Below are positions 9,966 through 19,048 of a DNA stretch of 64,000 nt, piece by piece. Below the pieces are notes generated by a model. That model saw only the letters and a program-made list of their open reading frames with translations, was not told the origin of the DNA and made no database searches. Where the stretch lies: NCBI GenBank assembly GCA_024305745.1, contig JAHRBS010000010.1, positions 689,501-753,500 on the forward strand, read 5' to 3'. A program made the position numbers and the translations under genes. Every line of letters begins with the position of its first letter. The stretch's first letter is position 1. The stretch is from Polyporus tsugae. Its lineage: Eukaryota > Basidiomycota > Agaricomycetes > Polyporales > Polyporaceae.

Positions 9966-12900
9966 CTAAGTCTTCTTGAGAGGACCAGGCGCCTCTGCGT
10001 GCGTTGAATGGAATTTTTGCACAAGTTGCGGCACATTTGTAAGGTCCACTGCATCCTCCCAGCTGTTGTGTTCAGGGCCCCAACCCTTCCAGTATACGAG
10101 GTACTGCAGTTTCTTCCACCACCCATACCGCCATGACTCCAACACTTCCTCCACTTCATACTCTTCCTCCCCCTCCACCTCAATTGCCACTGGCTCTGCT
10201 GGGTGACAACCGGGGAGTCGACTTTCCTTGTGTGGAAGCAACAGAGAAACATGGAATACTGGGTGGATTACAAGGTCCTTGGGGAGTCTGAGCTTGTAAG
10301 CTAGATTGCCCACCCTGCGTACAACCGGATATGGGCCAGCGTACCAATCCACCAGTTTCCGAGAGACTCCAGGAACACAGAAGTTCCTCATGTCGAGCCA
10401 AACCTTCTGGCCTTCCTTGAACTCTGGTGCCTTGCGGACGTACCAGTCATAGTACTCCTTCATCCACTCAGCTGCTAGAGTCAAGGCCACGGTTGCATCC
10501 TCTCGTGCCTGTCGCAACTCCTCTTGACGTTCATCAGCCGCAGGCACCGCCGTAGGCAACATCAGAATGTGGAACTGGGGTTCGTAGCTGTACATGAGGT
10601 AGAATGGCAAATAACCCATTGACGAGTGCTGGTGCGAGTTAAAGGCAAACTCTGCAATCGGCAGCCACTTGACCCAGTCATTGCGGCGCCATGAGCAGAA
10701 CATACAAAGGTACACCTCTATCTCCTGGTTCCATCGTTCCGATTGCCCATCCGTCTGAGGGTGGTAGGCTGTGGACATTGAACTTCCCATGCCGAGTCCC
10801 TTGAGCACAATGCAGAAGAGCTTGCTTGAGAACTGGGGCCCATGATCAGAGATGATCTTCCATGGCAGCCCGTGAAAAAGAAAATGTTCTCAGATAAAGT
10901 TGTCAGCAGCTCCTTCTGTGTCAATCTCCTCGGTGCAAGGAATAAGATGTATCATCTTTCCATGCCAATCAGCGATGAGCTGAAGCGCGTTGTATCCGTC
11001 CACCTCTGGGAGTCCAGTGATGAAGTTGCACATCACAATCTGGCCCGGGCTATCAGGGATTTCGTTTGGTTGAAGAGGACTGTGTGATTTGGCATGCGAG
11101 CCCTTGCCGCGGCGACAGGCGTCGCAGGTCTCAACGTAATGCTTAATAAACTTTGCCATGCCTGGCCACCAGTAGTTTCGCGTGACCAACTCCAACGTCT
11201 TCGACTGCCTAGGGTGTCCAGTGGGCGGGAGGTCGTGGTGGATGCATACAATCTCAGCATGCAGTGCGTCGTCCTTGGGAACATAGACTTTGCCTCGGTA
11301 CAGTAGCCGGCCTTGCTCACTGTTCCAGTCCACCAAGTCATTCTGAAGACACGCTGGTCCAAGTTTGTCCAGTTTACTGAGTGCCTCCACAACCTCCTGC
11401 TCGCGCTCTCCACACTCACGGATGCATCAAAGCAGTGCCTTCTCTGGAACCACTGATAGGTGCCCTCTCTTGGCTGCCAGTACCCGGAAATGTTCTGGCT
11501 GCAACAAGACTCGACCGAGATTGTCATCTGCATCTTTGTGCTGGTGGTCGGGCCGTCTCGACAGTGCATCGGCCCTACCATTAGACGTCCCAGGCTTGTG
11601 TGAGATGACAAAGTCAAATTGTGACAGATAGAGAGCCCATCATGCCCTGTGTGTGAGGTTCTGTGCTGTGCGCCAATACTCAAGGTTCTTGTGGTCCGAC
11701 TGGATCTTGAACACACTAGGGAGACCCTCGAGATAGTGATGCCAGGTTTGCAGGGCATGAATGATGGTGAGCATCTCCTTGTCATAGATCTCATAGTTGC
11801 ATTCAGCATCGTTCATCAACTCGGAGTGAAAAGCGATGGGGTGCCATTTGCCGTCTTCCCCCTCCTGAGACAGAACCGCGCCCGTAGCGAAGCCAGATGC
11901 GTCGACTTTGATGTGGGTGTTGCGGTCTGGATCATAGATCATCAGGACAGGGCTTCTGGTGAAGCAGCGCTTGAGTTCGTCAAAGGCAGACTGCTCTTTG
12001 TCTCCCCATTGCCATGGCGCATTGCCCGTGAGGCAATCCAAGGGTTTGCAGATGGCACTAAAGTCCTTTATGAACCGCCAATAGAAGTTTGCGAAACCGC
12101 GGAACTTCCATACATCCGTGGCATTCTGAGGGACAGGCCAATCTGCAATACCCTTCACCTTCACTGGGTCCATCTCTACGTAGTTCTCCGAGACAAGTAC
12201 ACCGAGGTATTCCACCTTAGGCTGTTCAAACTTGCACTTCTCTGGCTTGCAGAACAGATTGTTCTCCTTAAGACATTTCAGGACCTCGCGCACCAGTGTG
12301 CAGTGTTCCTCAAGACTGTCAGTGAATATGAGGATGTCATTGAGGTAGATAGTGACTTTGCTGAGTATGATGAGGTCCTTGAAGATGTTGTTCATGAGTG
12401 CAGAGAATGTGCTGGGTGAATTGGCTAGCCCAAAGAACATAACGTTCGGCTCAAACAGCCCTCAATTGGTCACGAAGACAGCCTTCCACTCATCGCCGGC
12501 CTTAACCCGCACATTGTTGTACCCCCAGCGAATATCGAGCTTTGTGAAGTACTTGGCCTTCTTGAGTCGATCTATCAGATCCGATACCAATGGTAGTGGG
12601 TAACGGTTCTTAATGGTGATCTCGTTGAGTCGCTGATAGTCCTGGACTGGACGTAGGCTACCATCCTTCTTCTTGACAAAGAAGAACGGCGATGACATCA
12701 GCGACTTTGACTCTTGAATATAGCCTTTGGCCAAGTTCTCAGCAAGAAACTTGTCAAGCTCTCCTTGTTCACTGGGCAATAGGGGGTACACGCGGGAATG
12801 GAACATCTTTGCATTGGGCACGAGCTCTATCGCATGGTCATAGGGTCCGTGTTCTGGCAAACGTTCGGACGCCTCTTTCGAGAACACATGCAAGTATTCA

Positions 12901-13676
12901 TGATAGTGCTCGGGTACAATCTCTTCGACGGAGCGGACTTCCTTCTTCTGGTACTCTTGCTCAGCGAGTTGTTGCAAATATGTGTATGTTGCTGAAGCAA
13001 ACAGTTGCGGAGCACCATAAAGGCGTTGTCCATCCTCCCATGCATTGAGAAGAGACGTCTCAGTTCCATCCCACCGCAGCAGGAATCCTGGCAGCCAGGG
13101 CCTATCCTCCTCCTTCTCCTCAGTCATCATGGCCGCATGCACCCTTCCAACCTTCCTAACCTTCTTTGCCCGTCGAGGACCGCAGCGCGCTGTAAGCCGT
13201 ACCTCCATATCACGCGCTTTGGTCTCAACAGGTTCAGAGGTTCTCTGGTTAGCCGGGCATGTCTCTGGACATCTCGACAGCCACAGCGAGCCACGTTCCC
13301 AGTCTACTTCAGGGTTGTGCTCGCGTAGCCAGTCCAGGCCGATGATGACATCCTCTTCTCCTATATCCATCACTACAAAGACCACCTTCTCCCTGTGGTC
13401 TCCGATTGCCATATCCAACATGGCAACCTCTGTGATTGTACTATCACGGTTTTCCGAACTGTCAATGTTGTACAGAGGAATTGGCCTTGCCAACTTCCTC
13501 GTCGTAACCCTATTCTGTTCTACGAATCGTTTATGTAGGAACTTAGTAGTAGCACCACTATCTACCATAGCTACAATGTCCTTATGTCGCTGCTTGCTGA
13601 TTAACCATACCGGTATATGAAAGTGGTGACCATCGTGATTTACTTCATATACAAACGACAAACCCAGTACAGAAAA
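9966..13676 (-). pseudogene. Pol polyprotein of element B: protease-RT-RNase H-integrase-chromodomain, four stops
   Basis: One continuous reading frame on the minus strand, interrupted by TGA at 12464-12462, 11642-11640, 11429-11427 and 10892-10890. It begins with a retropepsin-like VDSGAT site (about 13560), then RT with FFVKKKDGSLRPVQDY and KLDIRWGYNNV. The catalytic box reads YLND instead of YxDD (Asn codon 12341-12339). RNase H is followed by an HHCC integrase zinc finger (IHHDLPPTGHP, CDACRRGKG) and a core with CNFITGLP, SDHGPQFSS and YHPQTDGQSER, where the first catalytic Asp is Asn (11027-11025). The chromodomain includes EEYEVEEVLESW, YLVYWKGWG and SWEDA; chromodomains of such elements guide integration to modified chromatin. 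The copy should be inactive. There is no ATG near the frame opening, so expression would need frameshifting or reinitiation after gag. Confidence 0.9.
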
Positions 13677-13726
13677 TCAACTATTACTACAGGAACCAGC
13701 ACGCGCAGCGTCCAATGCGGTTCTAA

Positions 13727-14563
13727 TCAAAAACCCTCTTTCTTATCAACCACCGTAAGGGCGGCGATCTTCTCCTCCATTGCCTTGAGCTGGGCTTTGA
13801 GTGTCGTGAGTTCATCGGCACCGGATGAGGAAGAAGAGGCAACCTGTTGGCCCTCGACTTTGGGCTTTGGGCAGCAGAACATGGGATGTCCTTTCTCACC
13901 GCAGTTCCAGCACTCGCCGTTGAACTTCTTCTTGCCCAAACTGGAGGCAGCTGCCTTTTCGCCCTTCTTCTTCCATCCAAATTGCTTTGGCCGGTCCTCC
14001 TCGCATGCGGCAAGTTGCTGGTCCATCTGCAGCGCGACTTTCTGGATCTTGGCCAGGTCCGAGATATTGTGCGCTGTGGTTGCAAAGGTGTCCTTGATCT
14101 TGTAAGGGAGTGCCGTGCAGTACTGTTCGTGTTTGTCTGCATCAGCAAACCTGGTGCAAGCAGCAATGGCATTGAATTGGCTGGTGTAGTCCTTGACGGT
14201 GCCAAGCTGATGGGAAGCCTTGCAGAGTTTGGTGAGTTCTGCGACAGCCGCTTCCTCGTCGTCTGCAGCGCAGAAGTGCACCTTGAATGACCCTTCAAAG
14301 GCCGCAAAGTCCGACCACGCAACATTGCCACTGGCCACCGTGACGATGTATGGACCAGCCCACTCAGCAGCACCACTGGTCAACTTGTTGAGGATCGTGA
14401 TCCAGTGGATCTCGTGCGCAACACCTTGCGCCTCGAGAAGATCGTAGTAGATGCGGGCATTAGCCACAAAGCGAAGCCCTTCCTGCGCGAGTTTTCCATT
14501 GTACTCATGAGGGGCAATTTTAGAGAGGAGTTTGGAAACATCGAAGGGAGCGGGCGTGGCCAT
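13727..14563 (-). CDS. Gag of element B with CCHC zinc knuckle
   Basis: Structural protein that packages element RNA in cytoplasmic particles. I chose the ATG at 14563 (278 residues) because it sits in an excellent CCACCATGG context and begins MATPAPFDVSKLLSKIAPHE. The frame stays open upstream to about 14860 with Pro/Ser-rich sequence but no ATG. The middle resembles Ty3-type capsid (GAAEWAGPYI, YTSQFNAIAACTRFAD), followed by a basic stretch and a CWNCGEKGHPMFCC knuckle (CX2CX4HX4C). A Lys/Glu-rich tail ends at TGA/TAG just upstream of pol, in a different frame (gag frame and pol frame differ by one). Unlike pol, it shows no internal stop over its conserved part. Confidence 0.8.
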   Translation of the reverse strand: MATPAPFDVSKLLSKIAPHEYNGKLAQEGLRFVANARIYYDLLEAQGVAHEIHWITILNKLTSGAAEWAGPYIVTVASGNVAWSDFAAFEGSFKVHFCAADDEEAAVAELTKLCKASHQLGTVKDYTSQFNAIAACTRFADADKHEQYCTALPYKIKDTFATTAHNISDLAKIQKVALQMDQQLAACEEDRPKQFGWKKKGEKAAASSLGKKKFNGECWNCGEKGHPMFCCPKPKVEGQQVASSSSSGADELTTLKAQLKAMEEKIAALTVVDKKEGF

Positions 14564-15483
14564 GGTGGAAGCAGGCGATGAGGGTGGAGAGGGACTTGGC
14601 ACGGGTGAGGGACTACTTGGGGTGTTAAGAACAATGGTTTGTTGTGGAGGGGTCCCTGCCAGAGAGGGTGTGGGTGGGGGGTTGGATGTTTTTCGTGCAA
14701 TATGGTCACTGGCTAGCGCAAGTGCTTGGCCAAGTGGAATTGATCTCAATGAGGGTGATCCGCTGGGAGTGGGGATATGACTAGGAGCACGGCTAGGGGG
14801 ACATTTGCCTGGTCGGCTGATTGCAGCGGCAGAGGCTGCTCGTGGAAGGCGGTTGGTGAGGACTCTGGGTCATGACTGGGTGATGAGATCATTCTGCTCT
14901 GGGGCGGTTGCGACAAAACTGGGATATTGAGACCAGCTTTCCTCATCCCAGTCAAAGGTGTTCGACCGGTTGGGGCAGGGTTGTTGTTTGCAGATGTACC
15001 ACCACGAGTCTAACTTGTTCCAATGCTGGTCTTCGACCGCGATGACGTGGAAGACGTGCCCGTATATACTGCAGCTCGCCAGGTTGTTGAAACTTGCTTC
15101 CTATCCAAGGAACAGAGACGGCAGGTGCACAATCCAACACGGTCTGCTCAGCCTCCTCGGCCTATTGCTGTGTCTTAACCTCAAGGGACACGAGCCCAGG
15201 GGTGTCCTGCCTTGGCTTTGTTTCGCCGCCTTTCTCTAGCCTCCCAGGCTGTGAGGCAGACCACTTCTGTCAGTGCCAGGGTCTCAGGTTAGGAGCTTTC
15301 CACGCACTGTACCACTGAAAGTGGCAAGCCTCGAGTTGAATCAAGACCACGTCCAATGGTGTGACTAGAGCACGTACTACGCTACACCAACATAGAGGGT
15401 CTGAGTATGTACCGTACGAGGGGAAAGGGGGATGATAAATGTGTGTAAACTCTGGGGGAAAAGTGCACTGGTGCTTGTGGAGA

Positions 15484-15494
15484 AGTTTTGACCT
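15484..15494 (-). promoter_or_regulatory. Self-priming primer-binding site of element B
   Basis: Two nucleotides inside the 5' LTR, the minus strand reads AGGTCAAAACT. This is exactly complementary over 11 nt to AGTTTTGACCT (15680-15670), which starts 36 nt after the first T of the TATATAAGG box in the same LTR (about 15716) and so should be the very 5' end of the transcript. This matches the Tf1 arrangement in which the folded-back RNA 5' end primes reverse transcription. The second LTR keeps the same 11-mer. Confidence 0.7.
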
Positions 15495-15496
15495 AA

Positions 15497-15867
15497 TGTT
15501 ATGACTGGGCATCGAGTAAGGATCAGGGATACGTATGAGACGAGCAGGAGCGCCAACAAGCACTTGTGCAGCGAGAGCGGAGCAAGGCTTGACGGTCAGG
15601 GCTGGAGACAAGGTGTATTGAGTGAGGTAACTAGCGAGGGAAATACAGCGAGGCTTATCTGGAGACAAGAGGTCAAAACTGAGGTCTCCAGGCAGCAAAG
15701 TACAGGTCCTTATATACATATAGAGGACAATGGAAACAGAACAATAGCAACTATGGACAATAAGGAGCTATTGTGCTAAAGAACAAAGGACGAGATACAA
15801 TGCAACAGAGGACAACAAGTACAACATGAGAAGTAGATCATCCGGAAAAGGAAACTAAGGTGCTGGT
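15497..15867 (-). repeat. 5' LTR of element B, outer end missing
   Basis: Read on the minus strand, it ends in CCAGTCATAACA at 15497. Similarity to the other LTR stops at about 15867 (GGTGCTGGT), so roughly 65 bp of the outer U3 end are absent, and an internal segment of a few tens of bases is also deleted. The TATATAAGG box (15716-15708 on minus) and the R-region 11-mer remain. The divergence and deletions show this copy is older or more damaged than the plus-oriented element at 18303. Confidence 0.8.
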
Positions 15868-16160
15868 ATCTCACTGACTGAAGAGTAAGTACTATACTTG
15901 CCTCTCTCTTACTTGTAGTTACTGACTTTACCTTAGTGTCTTTGTGCACTTACAGGTACTTGGTAACTTACAATATAGTTGTTCACTCACTGACTGAAGA
16001 TCTCTTTGTGTTTGACTTACAGTTGGAACCCTTGCCCTCACTGCCTCGAGTTCATCAGTTCCACAGGTCCCAAAGTCCGCAGAACATGTTTGCTACCTAA
16101 TTACTAACTTCAGTGGATCACATATTGCAAATTTAGCTTCATTATCAACACTTCCCTTGG
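15868..16160. other. Possible displaced exon relic; short direct repeat
   Basis: TCACTGACTGAAGA occurs at 15871-15884 and again at 15987-16000. On the minus strand a frame reading SADFGTCGTDELEAVRARVP is followed by a GTAAGTC donor-like site at about 16020. This could be an upstream exon of the gene truncated at 9475, separated from it by element B, but that is inference from position only. Confidence 0.25.
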
Positions 16161-16449
16161 GAGGCATATGGCAGGCTGGGGCTTCAAGCCGGGCCGAGCC
16201 GAGCCAGGCTTGAGCCGTTGACCAAAGCCCGGCTCCATCTCCTCATGAGCTTGAGCCCTCCAAAGCCGGGCCATAGCCAGGGCTTTTGGGCTGGGCTGGG
16301 CTTTGCAAATTACTAGTCTCCTACTAGTACTATGCCACCGCTGCTGTCGCTGGCCAACAAGAAGAGTGGGGATGAATGGATTAAAGGTCACTTTGAAGGG
16401 AATGGAACACACTCGGGCAACAACAAGTCAAATTGGAATCAGTGATACT

Positions 16450-17089
16450 CACTGGTGCATCAGCAAAAGTGCGGAACGTGCATGCTTGAATGGGCTTGAA
16501 TGGGCTCAAATGCAATGTGCCCGATTAGTCCGATTCTTGGTAGTTACTAGTAAGCCCCTTAAGTTTGATTCAATCGGCTTCAAACCCAATTGGCCCAATT
16601 GAAGCCGATTGACCTGCGCCATTGAGCCAGTTGCGGTAATTTGCTCGAGCAGATATTGTTGAGCACAGTGCCTGGCCATTCAAAAGCATGTAAAATAATG
16701 AGATATATTGTCTATATTAATAGTACTGATAGAAGTAGCTAACATCCATTGTCTACCGTCCGCCTAGTTCGCAGTGCAATCTCGCGGTCTTGATGATATA
16801 AGGAGACTGTCCGCTCCACGTAAATAAATTAAATAAATAAATAAATGGCATACCTTGGGCCCACTATGAGGAGAACGTAGCAGAACATCAAGTAAGCAAA
16901 ATTTTGATGAACGGTGTAACTACCTGGAATATGTTTGCGCAGGTTAGCATCTAAGTGAACCAATTGATTCTCGTCAATTGGCTTCAATTGACTTGCTTGG
17001 GTTTGAACTCACGTTGTCCCGATTTGAGGCCCCAGACCCGATTGGGCCAATCTTGCCCATGGGTTTTGCACTTTTGCTGATGTGCACTG
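16450..17089. mobile_element. Non-autonomous TIR element (about 640 bp)
   Basis: The 15-mer CATCAGCAAAAGTGC at 16458-16472 recurs as its exact reverse complement at 17068-17082, with further similarity outward (CACTGGTG versus CAGTGCA) and inward (GCGGAACG versus GCAAAACC). The interior has no ORF and contains inverted AATTGG/GGCTTC-type segments on both sides. I could not identify a convincing target duplication. It lies between the displaced ends of the hAT-like element. Confidence 0.55.
16570..16612. repeat. Perfect 14-bp inverted repeat (hairpin)
   Basis: TCAATCGGCTTCAA at 16570-16583 faces TTGAAGCCGATTGA at 16599-16612 across a 15-nt spacer. It lies inside the 16450-17089 TIR element. 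A related, imperfect GTCAATTGGCTTCAATTGAC run sits near 16972, so it is probably part of the element's subterminal structure. Confidence 0.7.
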
Positions 17090-18302
17090 AATGCTTGGAT
17101 GCTTGGACCCTGGAGATTGTAGATGAAGAGTGTTATGAATGTTCCATTTAGCGTCTGTCATGAACATTCCATTCGGTGCCTGTGAACGACTGAAGAGCAG
17201 GAGCAGAGAATGCAGTCCTTATATACTACAGTAGGGAGTGCATGAGTAAGCAATAAAGAAGTCACATGTATGCATGAGTAAGACAATGAGTAAAGGATTG
17301 TGCAATATTGCACCATAGAGTGAGTAAGCATAGAACTACCTAGACTATTCTAGAGCAGTATGGATTGTCCAAGAAGATTCCAGACGTCTCTGGACCTCTA
17401 CAACAATAGTATGAGAGAGAAACCTAAATATGGTAAGTAAGATGCATAGCATTGGCTAAGCGCCATGTGGTCGCATAGCCTCGTGTCTGGATAAGTCCGT
17501 ACCCTAATAGCTCAAAGTCCAATAGGAACAAAGGTATCAGGGTGTTTGCAGAATCCGAGTGACTCGGCGTGCGCAGCATGGGTGCTTAGTGGACTATATC
17601 CGGCTGCCAATCTCCTTCGAAACATTGACTGACAACTTCCTAACTTCATAGGAGCTTCATAAGTCATGGAATATCAAAGAAATACACCCAGTGAGGGATA
17701 TAGGGTGGTATTCAACGCCCAATTGTCACCCAATTGTCCATGCAACCACCGTATACGAAGCCGCGGCCTAAGCTTTCCGGCCTGGCTTCTCACAACCATA
17801 GGCTGAGCCCGTGGGCCATTTCAAACTTTGGTGAAAGCCCGGCTTGGCCCAGCCTATTCAGGGCCTGGCCTGACGGCTTGACGGCCTGAGGCCGGGATTT
17901 GCAAGTCACTATAGGAGACATTGACCAGCAAGTCAAAGATTATGAGCAGGTAGGATACGGGAAGGAAAAATACAGCACATAGCCATCAATTCTACCATAC
18001 TGCTACAGATGATAGCTACTAGCCTAGGGCTGACATCAACATTGTCGAGGGTCAATAATGAGAGTAAAACAGTCAGGTTCCGGCAACATTGGACCCACCA
18101 CATGCTGAGCAGCACTGACTCTTGATCAAGGGTCATGACCACTGGTCACAGCTTGACTGGTCATGACCTGACCGATGGGCATCCCTTCTCTCCCTCGTAC
18201 CACCACCATCCGGTGGGCACCTCCATCCTTTACGCTGCCTCTACCTACGTAGCGAGTACAGTACATCAGGGGTCCTACACCCCTTCCCATTCCTGGTCCC
18301 AG

Positions 18303-18720
18303 TGTCACGGTTTTCGCACCACATTTGGTACTATAGTCACAGCCACCAACCCTAACCCAGGGATCACCCGTTTCTAGACTCCATACTGGACAACTGATCA
18401 TTGTTATATAATAGTGCTTACCTCTTTGTTCTCCTTTTGGACTGGCCCACCTGCCATCAGTACCCAAGCCTGCCCTGAATCCAGGCAGTCTGTGCACCTG
18501 TCATGTATAGTATATAAGGGCTGTGATGTGGGCTCAGAGACCTTAGATTCTGTCTCTTGTTCACTCTCCCATCATCTGTAGGCAGCTTAACAGCCCCTGC
18601 CACCCTCTGCCTTCTAGTCTAGGCAATCTATTGTTCACTTCTGTCGTCACCCTCTGTGTGTCTCCATCAGTGAGCCCTTACCCTTTGTTTGTTTTGTGGC
18701 ACAGTTGTTCGGCTGTGACA
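18303..18720 (+). repeat. 5' LTR of element A
   Basis: 418 bp from TGTCACGG to GGCTGTGACA. It carries a TATATAAGGG promoter-like box at 18511. The inferred RNA start lies about 34 nt downstream at 18545 (AGATTCTGTCT). It contains the telomere-like CAACCCTAACCC string, which is also in the other LTR and so belongs to the element. Confidence 0.95.
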
Positions 18721-18722
18721 TT

Positions 18723-18733
18723 AGACAGAATCT
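18723..18733 (+). promoter_or_regulatory. Self-priming primer-binding site of element A
   Basis: AGACAGAATCT lies two nucleotides after the LTR and is complementary over exactly 11 nt to AGATTCTGTCT at 18545-18555, which should be the first bases of the transcript given the TATA-like box 34 nt upstream. The geometry (two-nucleotide gap, 11-nt match, TSS-proximal target) is the same as in element B and as known for Tf1. I see no obvious match to a tRNA 3' end. Confidence 0.75.
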
Positions 18734-19048
18734 CACACCTAGGCCCCTGGTTCAGTGCCCAAGTCACTAGCCAGCCGTCTCTCTTCCCCCCAGGAGTTTT
18801 ATACATGTTTATCATCCCCCATTCCCTCCAAGGAGCAAGACCTCCAGGAGTTTACCCGTCGCCACTTCAAGAGGCACGGTCATCTTCCAGTCCAGGACCA
18901 GATATCCTGTGTACTTGTGGACTCTGCTGAGGATTGCCTTCGCTACCACCTTTGGGAGCATGCACCTCTGGTCCCTCGTTGCAAGGCTCTGCCTCAATCC
19001 ATCCCCTACACCTGACCTTCACCCAATGCACCCTGTGTCCAGGCGCCC

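Larger units (their letters stand above)
9488..15867 (-). mobile_element. Ty3/gypsy chromodomain retrotransposon, degenerate, 5' LTR truncated (element B)
   Basis: A minus-oriented LTR retrotransposon: 3' LTR at 9488-9933, polypurine tract (G-rich, about 9934-9952 read on minus), pol, gag, primer-binding site, then a 5' LTR at 15497-15867 that lacks its outer end. The domain order protease, reverse transcriptase, RNase H, integrase, chromodomain makes it a chromovirus of the Ty3/gypsy group. The pol frame stays in register over about 3.7 kb and is broken only by four TGA codons. The LTR ends TGTCA...TAACA fit the class. No target-site duplication can be read because the outer end of the 5' LTR is gone. 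It abuts a decayed gene on its left, which suggests insertion into or beside that gene. Confidence 0.9.
16160..17919 (-). mobile_element. Two ends of an hAT-like element, same orientation, flanked by matching 8-mers
   Basis: A GC-rich segment ends at 16315 with TTTGCAAATTACTA and a second ends at 17911 with TTTGCAAGTCACTA. Read on the minus strand both start TAGTRAYTTGCAAA followed by CCCRGCC-type sequence, as terminal inverted repeats would. The next eight bases are GTCTCCTA (16316-16323) and TAGGAGAC (17912-17919), perfect reverse complements. An 8-bp duplication is the hallmark of hAT transposition. The simplest reading is one insertion whose ends were placed in the same orientation by an inversion with one breakpoint inside the element. 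No transposase remains. Confidence 0.5.

Noticed and set aside
17131..17634. Possible solo LTR starting TGTTATGA, with CTTATATAC inside and ending CTGACA
   Set aside because: Flanking 5-mers (AAGAG and ACTTC) do not match, and similarity to the LTRs of elements A and B is limited to a few short words.
18352..18366. CAACCCTAACCC as an interstitial telomere repeat
   Set aside because: The same string is in the other LTR (about 24850), so it is part of the LTR sequence.
18126..18497. Minus-strand ORF across the 5' border of element A
   Set aside because: It crosses the target duplication and LTR boundary, so it cannot be an ancestral gene.
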